Source of the DNA: Hanleya hanleyi
Lineage: Eukaryota; Mollusca; Polyplacophora; Lepidopleurida; Hanleyidae
Length of the DNA stretch: 64,000 bases
Reading direction: 5' to 3'
NCBI GenBank assembly: GCA_036873755.1
Contig: JAVTVY010018961.1
Coordinates: 1-64,000, forward strand
Part shown: positions 1 through 12,164 of the stretch, one piece after another
Numbering within the stretch: position 1 is the first letter of the stretch
How the letters are laid out: the number at the start of each line of letters is the position of its first letter
Made by a program: the position numbers and the translations under genes
The notes under the pieces: model-generated
The model's input: only the letters and a program-made list of their open reading frames with translations
Told to the model about the DNA's origin: nothing
Databases searched by the model: none

Positions 1-389
1 AAAAATGGTGACAAGAGCCAACAGAAAATCTCGACAGATACAACAATATACCAGCAAAAACTGGACAACGTACCACCGACAGTTTACAGGCCATGGTATC
101 CCACAGCACATCAATACTGACATACAGATAGCATAAAGTAGATTGCCATACGATAATAAAAAGCCGTTCTTCAGTAATATTATCCTCGACTAACGTATTA
201 GTATACTCCAAACACTGACGTCAAAAATGTCATATATTTAGGGCGCCTTGGCATGTACTTCGTCGAATTTCATCCATTATCTTATACAATGCCCTAACTT
301 AATGTATCGGTGAAACCAAGAGATACTCTACTCGTTGAGGGATAGGCATACCTTTGACATCAGAAACAAGCAATATACCGGACCATACA
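1..389. other. Non-coding, nothing recognised
   Basis: AT-rich sequence without a credible exon or repeat structure. Confidence 0.6.
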
Positions 390-625
390 CTCTAAAATAA
401 TTAGATTGAAAATTCAATCTATCAGATTGGAATTAGTGACCAATCTATTCGACTGAATATTCCATCTATTACATTGAAAATTTCAATCTAGTACATTGAA
501 TTTTCTGTCTACAACAGATTCATTTTATCGTTTTCAATCTGTTAGATTGCATATTTTCAATCCAATAAAAGATTGGTCACTAATTTCAATCTGATAGAAT
601 GAATTTCAATCTAATTATTTTAGAG
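390..625. mobile_element. MITE-like element with ~75-bp terminal inverted repeats
   Basis: The left end ctctaaaataattagattga...ttagtgaccaatct is mirrored at the right end (agattggtcactaa...tcaatctaattattttagag). Internal palindromic ATTCAATCTA/TAGATTGAA motifs recur. About 236 bp, no coding capacity. Confidence 0.75.
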
Positions 626-1849
626 AGTAGTATTTCTATTTTTTAAGACAAGCAAACTCATTGCTGAACAGGGCCAGAATAGTGACTACGGCATTCTGTC
701 TCATTACGAGAATTAATTCAGACCACACAGAAAAAGAAAAAGCGAAAAAGATGTCCCATGGAATAATGCCATTTGTTCTATGATTTTCTTCAAAGAAAAA
801 TACCTCACCTACGCTGCAAGTCAGAAAAATATTGTCCTAGATAAAATATTATCCAGACGTTTTCCCACTTGACATTTTTTCCTGTTACACATTCATAAGT
901 CAATGCGCTAATAAAAACTCAAGTCATCGCTTTGTCACCAGCTGACAATCTGTCTCCTCTGTTTAATTTATATAGTGTGTTAAGTTTGGTAATCTTTGAG
1001 TATTATTTCTAATGATATCCAGAATCCCATGGCGTCAGACCACCAGATTAACCAACATTACAATCTGATTAAAAACAGATCAACTCTGGTGTAAGTGGAT
1101 CTGACCTTCTTCCTATCTCGAATTTGTTCTGCGCGAAACTCAGCAGAGAACCCGGTAATTCCCGAGTCTCCTGAATTTAGTAAACAAAGTAAGACGGGGA
1201 GTGCCGATGACATTCATTCAAATTCCAGGCCGAAGAAACGGGTCAAGTTGACATCCAATCCACAGCGCGAAATTTCCCCACGTGGTGTTGTTCATTTCAC
1301 TCTCGACTGACGTCGAAACCGCATAGCTCCTTCCTGCGCAACTTAGATCGAATAATTTTTGGATAAATACAAAGCAGATTTCAATAATAGATAATTATTA
1401 ATCACATTTCGTAATGGTTATGTGTCGGTCATATATTCCGCTTCAGCCATGCAGTTCTACTTTTGGTTATCTTGAAACATCTCAGTTTCTCATGATTAGG
1501 TCTTTTTAACCCCTTGAGTTGGTTGCGAAAGAAGCGACTGTCTCATAATATCAAGTCATACCATCTCATTGATTGGTCAAAGATGAGATAACGTACAGAG
1601 CTATTTTCATGCCAGAAGGTCACCGAACGGCCTTCAGATAGGAAGGGGATCAGATCCACACTGTCAATAAAAGTGTGCATATCCTGAACACTGAACTGCA
1701 CACTAGTTTGTAACACCTTGAAAAGAGATTTACTTAAAATATGTCACTGAAGTGTTATCAAGCTCATCAACTAGATCGTTCTCAATAAACAAAACGAAAT
1801 AGTTTGTCCACAATATCGCCCAGTGCTGAATATTGGAAGTCTGAAAAAT
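626..1849. other. Non-coding, no firm feature
   Basis: A stop-free stretch at 1095-1310 (+) reads a basic PKKRVKL segment, but it has no ATG and no convincing splice sites. The rest is AT-rich with no structure seen. Confidence 0.5.
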
Positions 1850-2115
1850 TAGTGATCATTCTGAAGTGTGTACTTTTGAACACTTTTACGCATAATTGAA
1901 CACTTTTACATGTTCATGCGGACGCTAGTACAAAAGTGTTAAGAACATGTGTTCATTTGTAAACATTGGTATTCAAAAACGATGATCATTTTTAAACACG
2001 CGTGTTCATATATGTTCTCTAGTATTCGGGTATGAACGTGAGTGTTCAGTTTTTAACACGATATTGTGTTCTGATTTGGACGTCAATATGAGCGTTAGTG
2101 TTCAGGGCCGTTCAA
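1850..2115. repeat. Repeat rich in GTGTTCA / GAACACTTTT motifs
   Basis: At least nine copies of GTGTTC or GAACAC within 270 bp in both orientations, including two close copies of ttgaacacttttac. It looks like a MITE or a decayed palindromic repeat; clean ends were not found. Confidence 0.5.
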
Positions 2116-2569
2116 CCCCATATTTCAATCATTGAGATACTTAGCGCTGTGTAATTTTTGGTACCTTTTTCTTTTCATTATTGTTCAAAATGGACCAGTT
2201 GATTAATTCCACAACATTATTTCAACTTATTCCAGCAACGGCTAAAATTAGTCAGAGATGAACGCTTTTGCGCGTTCAATAAGTGTTACCAATTTTTGGT
2301 GACAGTGCAGTTAGATAATCAGTTTCTGGGTCTGGTTTTAGTCCGATTGCCAAAATTATTTTCTGTTGTACCCGTTGCATTGTCACACCTTTGAAATATC
2401 ATATTATAATCTATGTCATACCTTTCTTAACCTATCTGCATTTTATGGTTTTTCCATCCAAATATGAAAGTTTAAATTATCAGTGAAAACTTGTGTGTGA
2501 AAAAATCAGTGTGACTAGAGGGTGCTGCCTTGCCTTGTTTCTTGTTCCTACGAAGTAGGCTACAGATCG

Positions 2570-4150
2570 CAAATTGTCCGGTAATGAGTGAGTCAGTCAG
2601 TCCATCCGAATCCTTTCGTCGGCAAAATAAGGAGAACCATTGACATTAGAACCTTGATTTTTGGCATGAACGTGCATTAGGGCATTGTTACCAGGTCATT
2701 TCCACATAAACGTTGCACGGGTGACAAATTTTCACTTTCCATCAGCATACTTAATTGTGATTTTTATTTAAGCTATATTAATCAAAGTTTCAAGAAAGTA
2801 GGTTTTTTGTCATCTGCAACTGTCAGGTTTTTAAAAATCTGCACTCGAATATGGATAAAATTCTGAAACATTTTTTACTAAAATGTATACCAAATTCATG
2901 ATTTTCCTCCAGACATAGAAACTTAACTCAACAAAATGTTTCTTTGTTTTTTAAATACACCATCATGTCTAAGTTCCACAGTGAATACCATTTTACAATT
3001 AAAGTAATTATTTCCAAAATAATTGAAAATTTTTACTGCGTGGTGTAGGTGTCCCGTCTGTCACAAAAACGGATGATTTTTTTAGGTTTTTCTTGAGTAC
3101 AATAAATTTTAAGAAGGAAAAAAGCCAGTAACATTATTATTTATCTACTGTAACACCTCTCAACCAGATGCAATTAATTATTTCATTCTTGGTCAAATAC
3201 GCTCATATAAATTTCAACTCCATATCTGTCCCGTCTGTCACAAAACGCTTCAAAAAGCAGCCATAGATTCTTGAGTTTTGCGTTCATATGGCCCCAAACC
3301 AAACAATGTTTAGTAATCTAGATGCAATGAACATTCTGATGAATGCACAAACCTATATGCCTTGAAAAATTAAGTTTGCAATACAAAATACATATAAATG
3401 TGTGAATACATTAAATTGTGACAGACGAGACATGTGACAGACGGGACACTGAACTGATAATAGCGGATTTTGTGAAAATATGACCTAAAACCAAACAATG
3501 TGAAGTAAACTAGTGCACAATGAACATCTTAATTGTAGCATTGATCTACATGATTAAAAAAAGTCTGGAAACAGTTAGATAATTTATAGGGCATGAGATA
3601 ATGTCCCGTCTGTCACGATAAGTTGTCCCGTCTGTCACGTCACTAAGTTGCAAAAATCCATAATTAATCTTCTTCATAGAGAAACTGTTAACCCTAACTC
3701 TGATGACTTGATTAGTCCACTAACATTTGATTTACATTAAAAGTTGATTTTCATTTGAGAAGGAGATAGAAATCTATCTTGTCTATTCCTTTTTTCAAAT
3801 GCGTGGTCCCTGCTTGTCCCGTCTGTCACATTTGTCAATTCCAGTTGAAAAGAAAATATTAATAATAATTATTTCAATGTTTCTGTCTTAAGTTAAAGTA
3901 CAACTAGTTCACTTAACCACTGATAAGTTTTTGCTTAGATTTTTATTAACTTTAGTTTGGTAGAGAGTTGTGTTAACATCACAGGGTGGCTATCTTTTGT
4001 CCCGTCTGTCACGCTGGAAATGACCACCAGCAAGTTCTGAGCTGATCGAATCCTGATGAAAATTTGATTTATAATTAATTTTTTATTATTTATTGATGAC
4101 TCGAGTGCACTGTCATGCCCATCGGGAACCCTTGGCTGTATGCTTCACTG
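2570..4150 (-). repeat. Decayed ~190-bp tandem array with conserved TGTCCCGTCTGTCAC boxes
   Basis: The 15-mer occurs at 3050, 3227, 3602, 3624, 3815 and 3998 (+) and at 3418 and 3434 (-; the first with one change). Flanks align weakly with each other: for instance aaccaaacaatgt at 3297 and 3488 start two related ~80-bp stretches 191 bp apart. The high-coordinate end (4084-4140) matches, reversed, the start of the array at 43.88 kb (tgcccatcgggaacccttgg). The low end has a degenerate agtcagtcagtccatccga, like a worn (GGAC)n tail. It therefore appears to be an old pearl-like element on the minus strand. Confidence 0.6.
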
Positions 4151-5830
4151 TGACTTTTAAGCGCCTGGGACTAACTTCGGCCGCCCAGCACTAAAGCAAA
4201 AAAAAAAATGATTCGCCCAGCACTCGAAAATATCAGTAACTTTAATGGTACTTGCCAAAATATGTCGGCATTATACGTTTCCAGGTAGCTCCGCCATGTT
4301 TTCCCTAATAGTCCACGCCACGCTTCCCGAACATCTGCCGTAAATTGTTCGAAATATTCGGGAACCCTCGTGATCATGCTGGTCGCTGTTAGCCGGTGGT
4401 ATTGCGGAAGGCTACCGAAATCCCAGAATCTCGCGTCAGGCGAGCTGTATATGCCACGATGCATGAAGGAAGCAAATCATTTGATCGGAGAATGGAGGTT
4501 GTTATTTCGTCTGCTGCGAAGTTTTACCGAGCCACGAATATCACTTGACATGTATTTTATAAATCATTGTCATGAAGCGCCAAGCAACTTTGAAAAATTT
4601 CTTCTCACAGAAGAGTCAGAGGTCCAATGAAGGTAAATCTTTTGTTGGCTTTCCGTGGTCGTTGTTGTTGTTCTAAAACGTCACCTTCCAAAAAATATTT
4701 TAATTATATCTATATTAAAAGCACACATGCATGTGTGCGCTCGCTCGTACGTCGTAATCAGTCTATTAGATCTACATGTACTATGAGATATCTATAATAT
4801 GGCTAGTTTAACAGTACACAGTCACTTGAATCCAGTATTAAACTGGAGATTCCTGAGTAATCTATTTTTAGCCTAACTGACCATACATTGTAATGTTGAC
4901 ACACATTCCGATGGTATCCGTTTTCACTCATTTGCTGGTCTTGGAATTCCGTTGAGATTGAAGGCATATTATACTGCACGTTTTATATATCCAGCCTATA
5001 CAACATTGCATAATTTCTTCAGTTCAGTCATTAGTTAAAAAATGTTCTACCTCAAAAAGAAATAAAAAATGACTGGATTTTATGAGAGAAATTACTAAAT
5101 TTAAACACAACAATGACCCTATTATCTGTTATTACTGAAGAAATCGATAATAAAATCATCGTTGTGTTTTAAATTCAGTAACCTATAACCAGTTGTTTAT
5201 TTTTTTCGTGTGTGCTTTATTGTTCATTGATTATTATTATGTACTCTCTTCAGATGAGGTACGTTGAAGTTGAATGCCAAATAAATATATCCATGGAGAA
5301 TGGCTCTCTAGTGATGCCTGATTTGATTCTTGCATTCTAACAAATCTCTGATCTTGACCTTTCTCACTTAAAATTTGTGTTTCTTTTCCAGTTTCCTGTC
5401 TTATTTGGGACTAGAAACATTTACTTCTCAACTGCTCTGACAGAGCACCATTCCCTACGCTAATTTAAAAAAAAAATCGCTTAATGCCGAGAGGGGGGGG
5501 GGGTACCCCGCTCTCTCGGACTCTCCCCCCAACACCTCGTGCTGTACTGCTGGGCTGATCAGTGTCCAGGGTAATAGAAACTGAGGGCGATAATAGTTGC
5601 TACGCTAATGACTCACCAGCGGTGACATCTGGAAAAGTTAATAGTTCCCACTGTCAATTAGAGACGCTATATAAATTTTCTCATGGTAGCACACAGGGCC
5701 CCCAAGTCATCTCTCGAGTACACACTGAAATTATATCAAACCCTATTTCGTAGGTCCTGTGACGTTAGTCACACTGCCATGTATTACTAAGAAATGTGCA
5801 ATAAAAATAACTATCCATGTTTGAACTTAC
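4151..5830. other. Non-coding, overlapping open frames only
   Basis: 4171-4630 is open on both strands without a recognisable protein. This is where the next SLC23 exon might have been expected, but no QWG or GDYYA-type block is readable. Inverse aatgac.../...tcgttgtg blocks near 5070-5170 suggest another small palindromic repeat. Confidence 0.5.
5463..5535. repeat. G/C homopolymer hairpin
   Basis: ccgagag, a run of G, then cccc and ctctcgg form a short hairpin, followed by ctctcccccc. The same sort of G/C-run hairpin terminates other repeats in the window. Confidence 0.55.
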
Positions 5831-5987
5831 CGGGATATGGAAAATAAAACCAGGTAGCTTCGTAAATTCCATCTGTTTTCGCATCCGTTCGTGCTTGGAA
5901 ACCTCGTTGCTTCGGGTCGTCGCTAAGCGCACCAGCCACCGTGAGTATGTACGCCATCAGCCAGCCGACACCCATGGCTATAGTAAT
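5831..5987 (-). CDS. SLC23-family transporter exon, last one seen in the window
   Basis: Exon of 157 nt between acceptor ttttccccag and donor gtaagt; phase 0 to phase 1. It encodes ITIAMGVGWLMAYILTVAGA, then a loop with ARTDA, and ends WFYFPYPG. Both the W(L/M).(C/A)YILTV helix and the ARTDA...PWF..PYP stretch are conserved in SLC23 proteins. From the ATG at 31410 the seven exons give about 291 codons, roughly half the usual 550-600. The expected downstream exons (QWG block, GDYYA block, C-terminus) were not found between 1 and 5830, so they should lie outside the window. Confidence 0.92.
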
Positions 5988-6171
5988 CTGGGGAAAACAG
6001 CAGGAGGGCTAATATAACCTAATTATTTAAAAACCATTAGTAACGATATGACAGAAGACATGTGAGCAAATACGTTGCAACCAAGAACCGAATGTAGGAA
6101 ATTACGCAAGGGAATATAGAGGTGCATGTCTCCGTCTTTCTCCATGACGTAAGTTGGCGGAATATATGCCG

Positions 6172-6859
6172 AGGTATAGTTTTGAGACATTACTCCCTGT
6201 ACGCTTAACGGTATATCTATCCACTGCATACTCTCCACCGGACATTCGCGATATTGTATCCTCGAATATGGGTGGCATTTGCTGAAACATTAGATATACT
6301 CTGCGGAGTCATTCTCCACTGCTCGGTCGATTCCGTCGAAGTCACCTCACCTCGTACATTAATGTTGTGGAATATTACAGTTCTTAGCTATAATTCGTAA
6401 TCCGCCGGACGTGTCTCACAGCACAAACTAACGGATGTATGTCCGCTCACATAGTCCTCGTGATATATACACCCGAAATGAATGAAATATTCCCTTGATT
6501 CTGCCACCCGAAAGATCTGGTCCAATTTGAGGTGTTTTTCCTGGCTTTTCTACATAGGCTGATCTCCATGACAACGGAAGTCCTACACCTGACATGCGCT
6601 GTTCACAGTTTCGGTGGGATACTGTGCTTGAAAGTAGTTTCAATATGGCTGCCAATATGGATTCCTTCAAGTGATGGGCGAGTCAGTATATCCTACGTTA
6701 TACTACGAACCCGTGTCGAGTGTCTGCGGAGTAGGTTTCACATAACCCTCGTAATAACTTATCTACCCTTATGGTTATCCCACTACCACTGGGTCCCGCA
6801 ATTTTCCATACCCTGAGAACGGCCTGGTATTCATTTAAAGAACAATGGTCACTGATTAG
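6172..6859. repeat. Recent tandem duplication, copy A
   Basis: Nearly identical to 7211-7810 (two substitutions noticed in 600 bp) except for 88 bp at 6658-6745 that copy B lacks. It lies in the intron between the SLC23 exons at 5831-5987 and 10355-10463. Confidence 0.9.
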
Positions 6860-6889
6860 GATTGTATGTATAGAACTTCATCGTGTCTT

Positions 6890-7060
6890 GCTGATATCAT
6901 TGAAAACTGCTGACCGCTCCTCTCTTATAGGAAACCATCTTGTTTTTTTGTCATTTTTATTTCATACATATTTGGAATTGGTGCTAACCGTCATAACAGG
7001 TCTTTCGATTATTGACGCGGAAATTCTTTTATGGACGACGGTCGAACATTCAATGTCTGA
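6890..7060. repeat. Interspersed repeat family, copy 1
   Basis: Shares attgaaaactg.tgaccgc..ctctctt and aggtcttt.gattatggacgcg with 33862-34050. Its second half is also found at 28768-28845. Confidence 0.65.
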
Positions 7061-7210
7061 TTTGATGCTGACTATTTCAATGTAAATGAATCTAGGATGG
7101 ATAGATGTATACTTATTGCATATGCTTATCCATAATTACTAACATATAACCCGTCCTTCGGAGGGAATTTGGCCCTTCTTGCCCTTATACCCTCTGAAAT
7201 ATGACATAGT

Positions 7211-7810
7211 AGGTATAGTTTTGAGACATTACTCCCTGTACGCTTAACGGTATATCTATCCACTGCATACTCTCCACCGGACATTCGCGATATTGTATCC
7301 TCGAATATGGGTGGCATTTGCTGAAACATTAGATATACTCTGCGGAGTCATTCTCCACTGCTCGGTCGATTCCGTCGAAGTCACCTCCCCTCGTACATTA
7401 ATGTTGTGGAATATTACAGTTCTTAGCTATAATTCGTAATCCGCCGGACGTGTCTCACAGCACAAACTAACGGATGTATGTCCGCTCACATAGTCCTCGT
7501 GATATATACACCCGAAATGAATGAAATATTCCCTTGATTCTGCCACCCGAAAGATCTGGTCCAATTTGAGGTGTTTTTCCTGGCTTTTCTACATAGGCTG
7601 ATCTCCATGACAACGGAAGTCCTACACCTGACATGCGCTGTTCACAGTTTCGGTGGGATACTGTGCTTGAAAGTAGTTTCAATATGGCTGCCAATACCCT
7701 CGTAATAACTTATCTACCCTTATGGTTATCCCACTACCACTGGGTTCCGCAATTTTCCATACCCTGAGAACGGCCTGGTATTCATTTAAAGAACAATGGT
7801 CACTGATTAG
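7211..7810. repeat. Recent tandem duplication, copy B
   Basis: Offset 1039 bp from copy A. The 88-bp difference has short ata microhomology at its edge, suggesting a deletion in B. Open frames on both strands are carried in duplicate but show no recognisable family. Confidence 0.9.
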
Positions 7811-8169
7811 TATTAGTTCATGTATGATGTTCCCGTGCCCATTGGACATTAAATGCTCTTTTTTTTGGTATTTGTTATCATTTTTAAATCAGTCCACTGA
7901 CATTTAATTTATACAAAACAAAGTTTTCCGTCTTCCGTTCAAAAATATTTCGTTATGGGCGTTTGGTATCAATTATGATTTCTGTTATATTTTGGTCACC
8001 CACAGTTACCCCACGGCTATTTTGACAAAGCGTCTCATTGCAAAGTGACCTATATCTCTTTTATGAATATGACTATATGCAGACCCTTTCAAAAAAATAA
8101 TAATAATAATAACACAGTTTCAAAGGGTCACCCCACATCAATTGCCCTCAAAAATCCTTAAAAGGGCAC
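7811..8169. other. Intron sequence, nothing recognised
   Basis: AT-rich; a short aataataataataa run at about 8097-8111. Confidence 0.5.
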
Positions 8170-8649
8170 TCAACCCTACCTGGCCTAGGCTTTGGGACCC
8201 CCCCCCCCCCTCCTCCCGCTCGAAAATTCTTCTTACCCTTTCTGCTAGGGCGTTGAAACTTACCACACTATACCCTTGGGTGAAATGGTTGTTTTGATGA
8301 CGTCACACTGACGTCATTGTCCAAAAAGGCATTTTTTATCGATTGTTTTTACTCATTTTTCCTCGAATAAAAGCAGGAATTTTAAAGAAAATGACGAAAA
8401 TATCACTTTTCTTGTACCCTACATGCTTTTATTTTGGTCGATAGGGGAGAAAGTTTGGCAGGGACCATAATGCCGGTCGATACTTGGTGTAAGCACGCAT
8501 TGTTGAGGCTTTTGTTGAGGCTTTTGTGCAGCTGAAAAGGGTCACCTCTAGACGCATTGTTGAGCTCAGACAGGCTATTGTAGGCTTTGTCTTGTGCGTT
8601 CTTACACCAAGTATAAACCATAATGCCCCCCCAGACCTGGAAGGATTAA
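8170..8649. mobile_element. piggyBac-type MITE, full-length copy
   Basis: The left end tcaaccctacctggcctagg and right end cagacctggaaggattaa give imperfect inverted termini of the CCCT...AGGG type with TTAA-like flanks (tcaa at 8170, ttaa at 8646). A C-run lies just inside the left end. Related ends occur at 29.87, 30.69, 30.81 and 52.4 kb. Confidence 0.6.
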
Positions 8650-9039
8650 CGCCCAATGGAGGCCAAGACATAAAATGTGCATAAAATACCTTAAAATTGC
8701 GAGTCTATCTATTGTCATTGTAATATGCTCAGTATACTGCAGTCACGGCCACAATGGTGGACGCATGTGTAATTTACTGAATCTCGGCTAACAGACTTGA
8801 AATAAAACCTCTTTGGAACAACCCATAGCTAGTGTTAAAGGGTCCTCACGATCTATACAAATTTTTCAATTCTTCTATCGATATTCTAGAGCAATTGGTA
8901 GACAGTTTATTAATCAATTTATGTGGATCTACCAGGAATAAAGGAAATTCATTGAAGACCATCAGATAAAACAAAGCTTAAATCATTTCAGATTAAACGG
9001 CTTTATGACGGTACATTTGATTCGCTTCAATGCCAAAGC
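8650..9039. other. Intron sequence, nothing recognised
   Basis: No repeat or open frame of note. Confidence 0.5.
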
Positions 9040-9807
9040 TTGTCTTTGGTATGGAGATTTAGATGGCTGAAGTCTGGCGTTAACTTTGTGATTTTACAGG
9101 AAATACCTGCCTCAAGTGCCCGTGTAGGGCCCTTGAGGAGTGGTATTGTCGTCTTGGAATGCATGAAAGAATTGGAAGGTTGCTTGAGCCTACGGTATCA
9201 TGTGACGCTCCAGTATATGCGCGTAACTCATCCCATTTACGTTTTCTCTCAGTGCAAGACGCCCCACACGTGTTCGGATTCGCCATCTTGTGCCACTGTT
9301 TCCTGTTCACAGTCATCATGGAGTTTTTGTCCTACCAGTTGACGAACTCTCACCGTCCGGGAGTCCCGTCGCATTTGTTGATAAAATAATTCGATTCAGC
9401 AGGCAATACATGTCGCCACTCTCTTTCCCATGCTAGACGTTGAAGGCGATGACGTGATAGAAGGTGTTTCCTAGTCCCTGTGCCCTGTATTCACTTTCAA
9501 TCAGTCTCGGTCACGTCGTGCGTAGGGTATTTGGCACATTGGTCTCCACGGCCCATTCGCCCAGCCAAGTCGCAGTTTTTTTCCGGTTCGTCTAGTTATT
9601 TGTAGCAAATTGTGATCGTCCCGTGCAGTAGTTCGGCGGGATAGACCCGTTCTTTTCCCAGATGTCACTTGACCATTGCTTCTGCACATGCACAAATCTG
9701 GTAACAGTATTACGCCCTACCCTGGCTGTTCTGACAATGTCCAATTTTGAATGACCCTCTTCTTCCAAGGTCACTATATGTCCTCTTGTTTTCGTACTAC
9801 TCATCAT
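9040..9807 (-). pseudogene. Degenerate Tc1/mariner transposase
   Basis: The 9807-9592 frame encodes RGHIVTLEEEGHSKLDIVRT and RNTVTRF, the N-terminal helix-turn-helix of a Tc1-type transposase. An adjacent frame has RRTTARDDHNLLQITRRT, the second DNA-binding part. Towards 9040 a third frame shows Q-D-D-N-T-T-P, where the catalytic (Q)DNAP block is expected, and then S-K-S-P. Several frame shifts and stops disrupt it. It sits in an SLC23 intron on the same strand. Terminal inverted repeats were not found. Confidence 0.7.
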
Positions 9808-10354
9808 AGTTCTAACATTCCGAGACTACCGATCGACAATGGTTTGACTGGTTATGCTGCTTCCTTTAGATGCAAATTATATTGATTTGGACAGATGAAA
9901 TCCGAATTAGAGTAAAGCGTATAATATTATTATGCGAATGTCAGTATGTTAACGATCATCGCTATGTACCAACCGTTGTGACCGAAACTGTATTAGCGAT
10001 GGTCCCAGAGGTGAGGGAAGACAAAGTAGTTGAAAGGGGCAAGCGAACGCTTATTGGGAGTCGGAAAATTGTTTGGTCGGAGAGAGGAAAACTTCGTCAG
10101 AAGCCTATAGCACTGAGACAAATCGCGAAAATATTCAAAATGGTCATTTAGTCTCAACATAATGTTTAACCATCGTCATTTAAAGACGTCCAGAATGGTG
10201 TAGCGGAGGGTAGGAGTGTAAAAAATGACAAATACCCGTTCGAACGACACGTTTGACGCTAGTCTTTATGGAAACTAAAAGGGATCACTCTAGATCTCAT
10301 TCAACAGAGATGACGTCAGTATGACGTCTCGTAACCTTAGTAAACGACATTTAC
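9808..10354. other. Intron sequence, possibly the 5' flank of the Tc1 copy
   Basis: One 93-codon plus-strand frame (9870-10151) has no recognisable motif. No terminal repeat matching the low side of the Tc1 relic was found. Confidence 0.4.
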
Positions 10355-10463
10355 CGCATAAACTCTAAATACGGGGTAGGATGTTCGGTGACATCGCCGG
10401 TCTGGAACAGGAAGGTTGACATTTTGGAGATATCCGGCAGAAATGAGGAATATCAGCACGGTA
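10355..10463 (-). CDS. SLC23-family transporter exon, NVNLPVP segment
   Basis: Exon of 109 nt between acceptor ttttcctccag and donor gtaaat; it completes a split codon (phase 2 to 0). It encodes a hydrophobic helix ending SAGYLQNVNLPVP and then YPVFRVYA, corresponding to the family's SQYLRN...P.P region and the (Y/I)P(V/I)F..FP block. It is shorter than in many members because the basic loop between the two blocks is compact. The frame is open. The intron on its acceptor side holds a hairpin MITE at 10973-11360. Confidence 0.9.
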
Positions 10464-10972
10464 CTGGAGGAAAACAAAAATAGAATATCCTGTAATTGGC
10501 AACGCACAGTACATGTGCCGCAATGGGTGAAGTCATGCATGACTAATAATTCTGGGTTAAAGACACTCCAAATTAAAGCTGGTTCATCCGGATGTGCCAG
10601 TGAAGGACCTCGCATTGGCAATTAAATTGATGTCGCGTTACATGAGGGAGGCAGGGGAATTGACCCCCTCCTGTCATTTAATTATAACGGCTGCACACTG
10701 CATCATGGGATGGGATAAAACGTCATCATGCTGCAGGCATATTGTCAATGTATACTCAATGGCGAATCGTATATAGAAGTAGTCAGGTTATTAGATATAA
10801 ACAACCGAATCACATTTAATAGCTGATGTCACTTCCAATGGCCGCCACCCCCCCCCCCAGAGCAATATCTGTATAATACATGAACCATTGATCAAACTAT
10901 ACAATTGTGATGCATTCATGTTTTCTGTAATGAAACGTTTAAGCAGCTTCATGAGTGGTTGAAATTTCTGAA

Positions 10973-11360
10973 AGGCCAATCCGGCTTTGCACTATAGCTA
11001 AAGCCGGCTTCGGTCGCAAGGTGGCGCTGGCGCCCACTGCACTCCGGTCTGTTCCAGTTAGGCTGTCTGCTAAACTGAACATGTGCAAGAGGGAAGGCGG
11101 GTATTGTATTATATTGACATTGTACGATGACCTTTGATTGCCCAATTTGTTGACAAAGCGATTCTTATTATGCTTGTACAAACGAGTAAAAATAAGACTT
11201 GATGACTATACTTACCTAAACTACCAAAGACGTCTCCATCAGTGAGAAAATCTGACGAAACGAGGCGAAACACAATACCCACCTTCCCTCCTGCACATTT
11301 TCAGTTTAGCAGACAGCCTAACCGAAGCCGGCTTTAGCTATAGCGCAAAAGCCTGATTCA
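10973..11360. mobile_element. Hairpin MITE with a 43-bp arm-specific insert
   Basis: The left arm (ctatagctaaagccggcttc ... ttaggctgtctgctaaactg ... gagggaaggcgggtattgt) is mirrored at 11272-11360. The left arm alone carries about 43 extra bases (about 11019-11061, gcaaggtggcgctggcgccc...) between cggt and taggc. The element lies in an SLC23 intron. Confidence 0.75.
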
Positions 11361-11982
11361 ACTATCAGATTTCTTTCTCCATTGACCAATCAAGTGCTTT
11401 AACCAATGTGTCCTGCTGCTTCTATAAAAATCAAATGTATCTACACTGAATCATATAGAAAGATGTGAGGAACTCTGCTAATTGGCAATTTCCACTATAG
11501 TTCAATTTAATCCCTGGACAATGCTGTCTGGCCTCGATGGCAGTGAGCGGTGCATCGACACCTGGCTGGCCGCTTGAGTTCCGGTTCGTCATTCCAAGCT
11601 CTTTCTTATGTCTTTTTAATTGATTATAATTGAGTATATTTTTAATTGATTATAACTGGTATATTTTCGACCTGAGATTGCCAGAGTTATCATAAATCTA
11701 AGTTGGTCATTTGTAACACCGACGAGAAATAAAATATCTCTTCTTACTTCTTGGAATGGTGAGAATATTTTATCCATATTATAAATTTACACCAGTTATC
11801 AATGCTCCATGTTATGAACAAAGGTAAGAGATCACGAGAACAACCCGAAGCTCACGGTGTTCCACGTCCTGTGCACCATTGTCGCCGACACCAAGGCATG
11901 ACAGCATTGTTCAAGGATTGATGTAGAAAGTTGCCATTGTAATTCTACAATAAACCATTTTATAATTTAGAGTGATAATTAC

Positions 11983-12164
11983 AAAGCTGCTATTCCCCAA
12001 TGAACAGAACACATATTGATAACAACGTCCACCAGATATACTCCGATCAGTGCAATAGTTGGCGCTATGGTGAGTGGTCCGATATACTTCATCAGCCGGC
12101 TCATTATACCGGTGGCACCAAGCAAAATATGGAGAACAGACGCCGCCAACAAACTGCCTTCAAC
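11983..12164 (-). CDS. SLC23-family transporter exon, membrane core
   Basis: Exon of 182 nt between acceptor tttttcag and donor gtaatt; phase 0 to phase 2. It encodes VEGSLLAASVLHILLGATGI and then YIGPLTIAPTIALIGVYL, followed by SVHWGIAAL. The IGPLT(I/V)(A/T)PT.(A/S)LIG block and HWGI are hallmark SLC23 sequences, which makes this the most diagnostic exon of the gene. The intron before it in transcript order (12165-16126) contains the virus-like gene cluster on the same strand. Confidence 0.95.

Noticed and set aside
1095..1310. Stop-free stretch with a basic PKKRVKL segment resembling a nuclear localisation signal
   Set aside because: No ATG, no clear acceptor or donor in phase, and no neighbouring exon; left as unsupported.
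4171..4630. Overlapping open frames on both strands
   Set aside because: Checked as a candidate for the missing SLC23 exon; none of the expected blocks is present.
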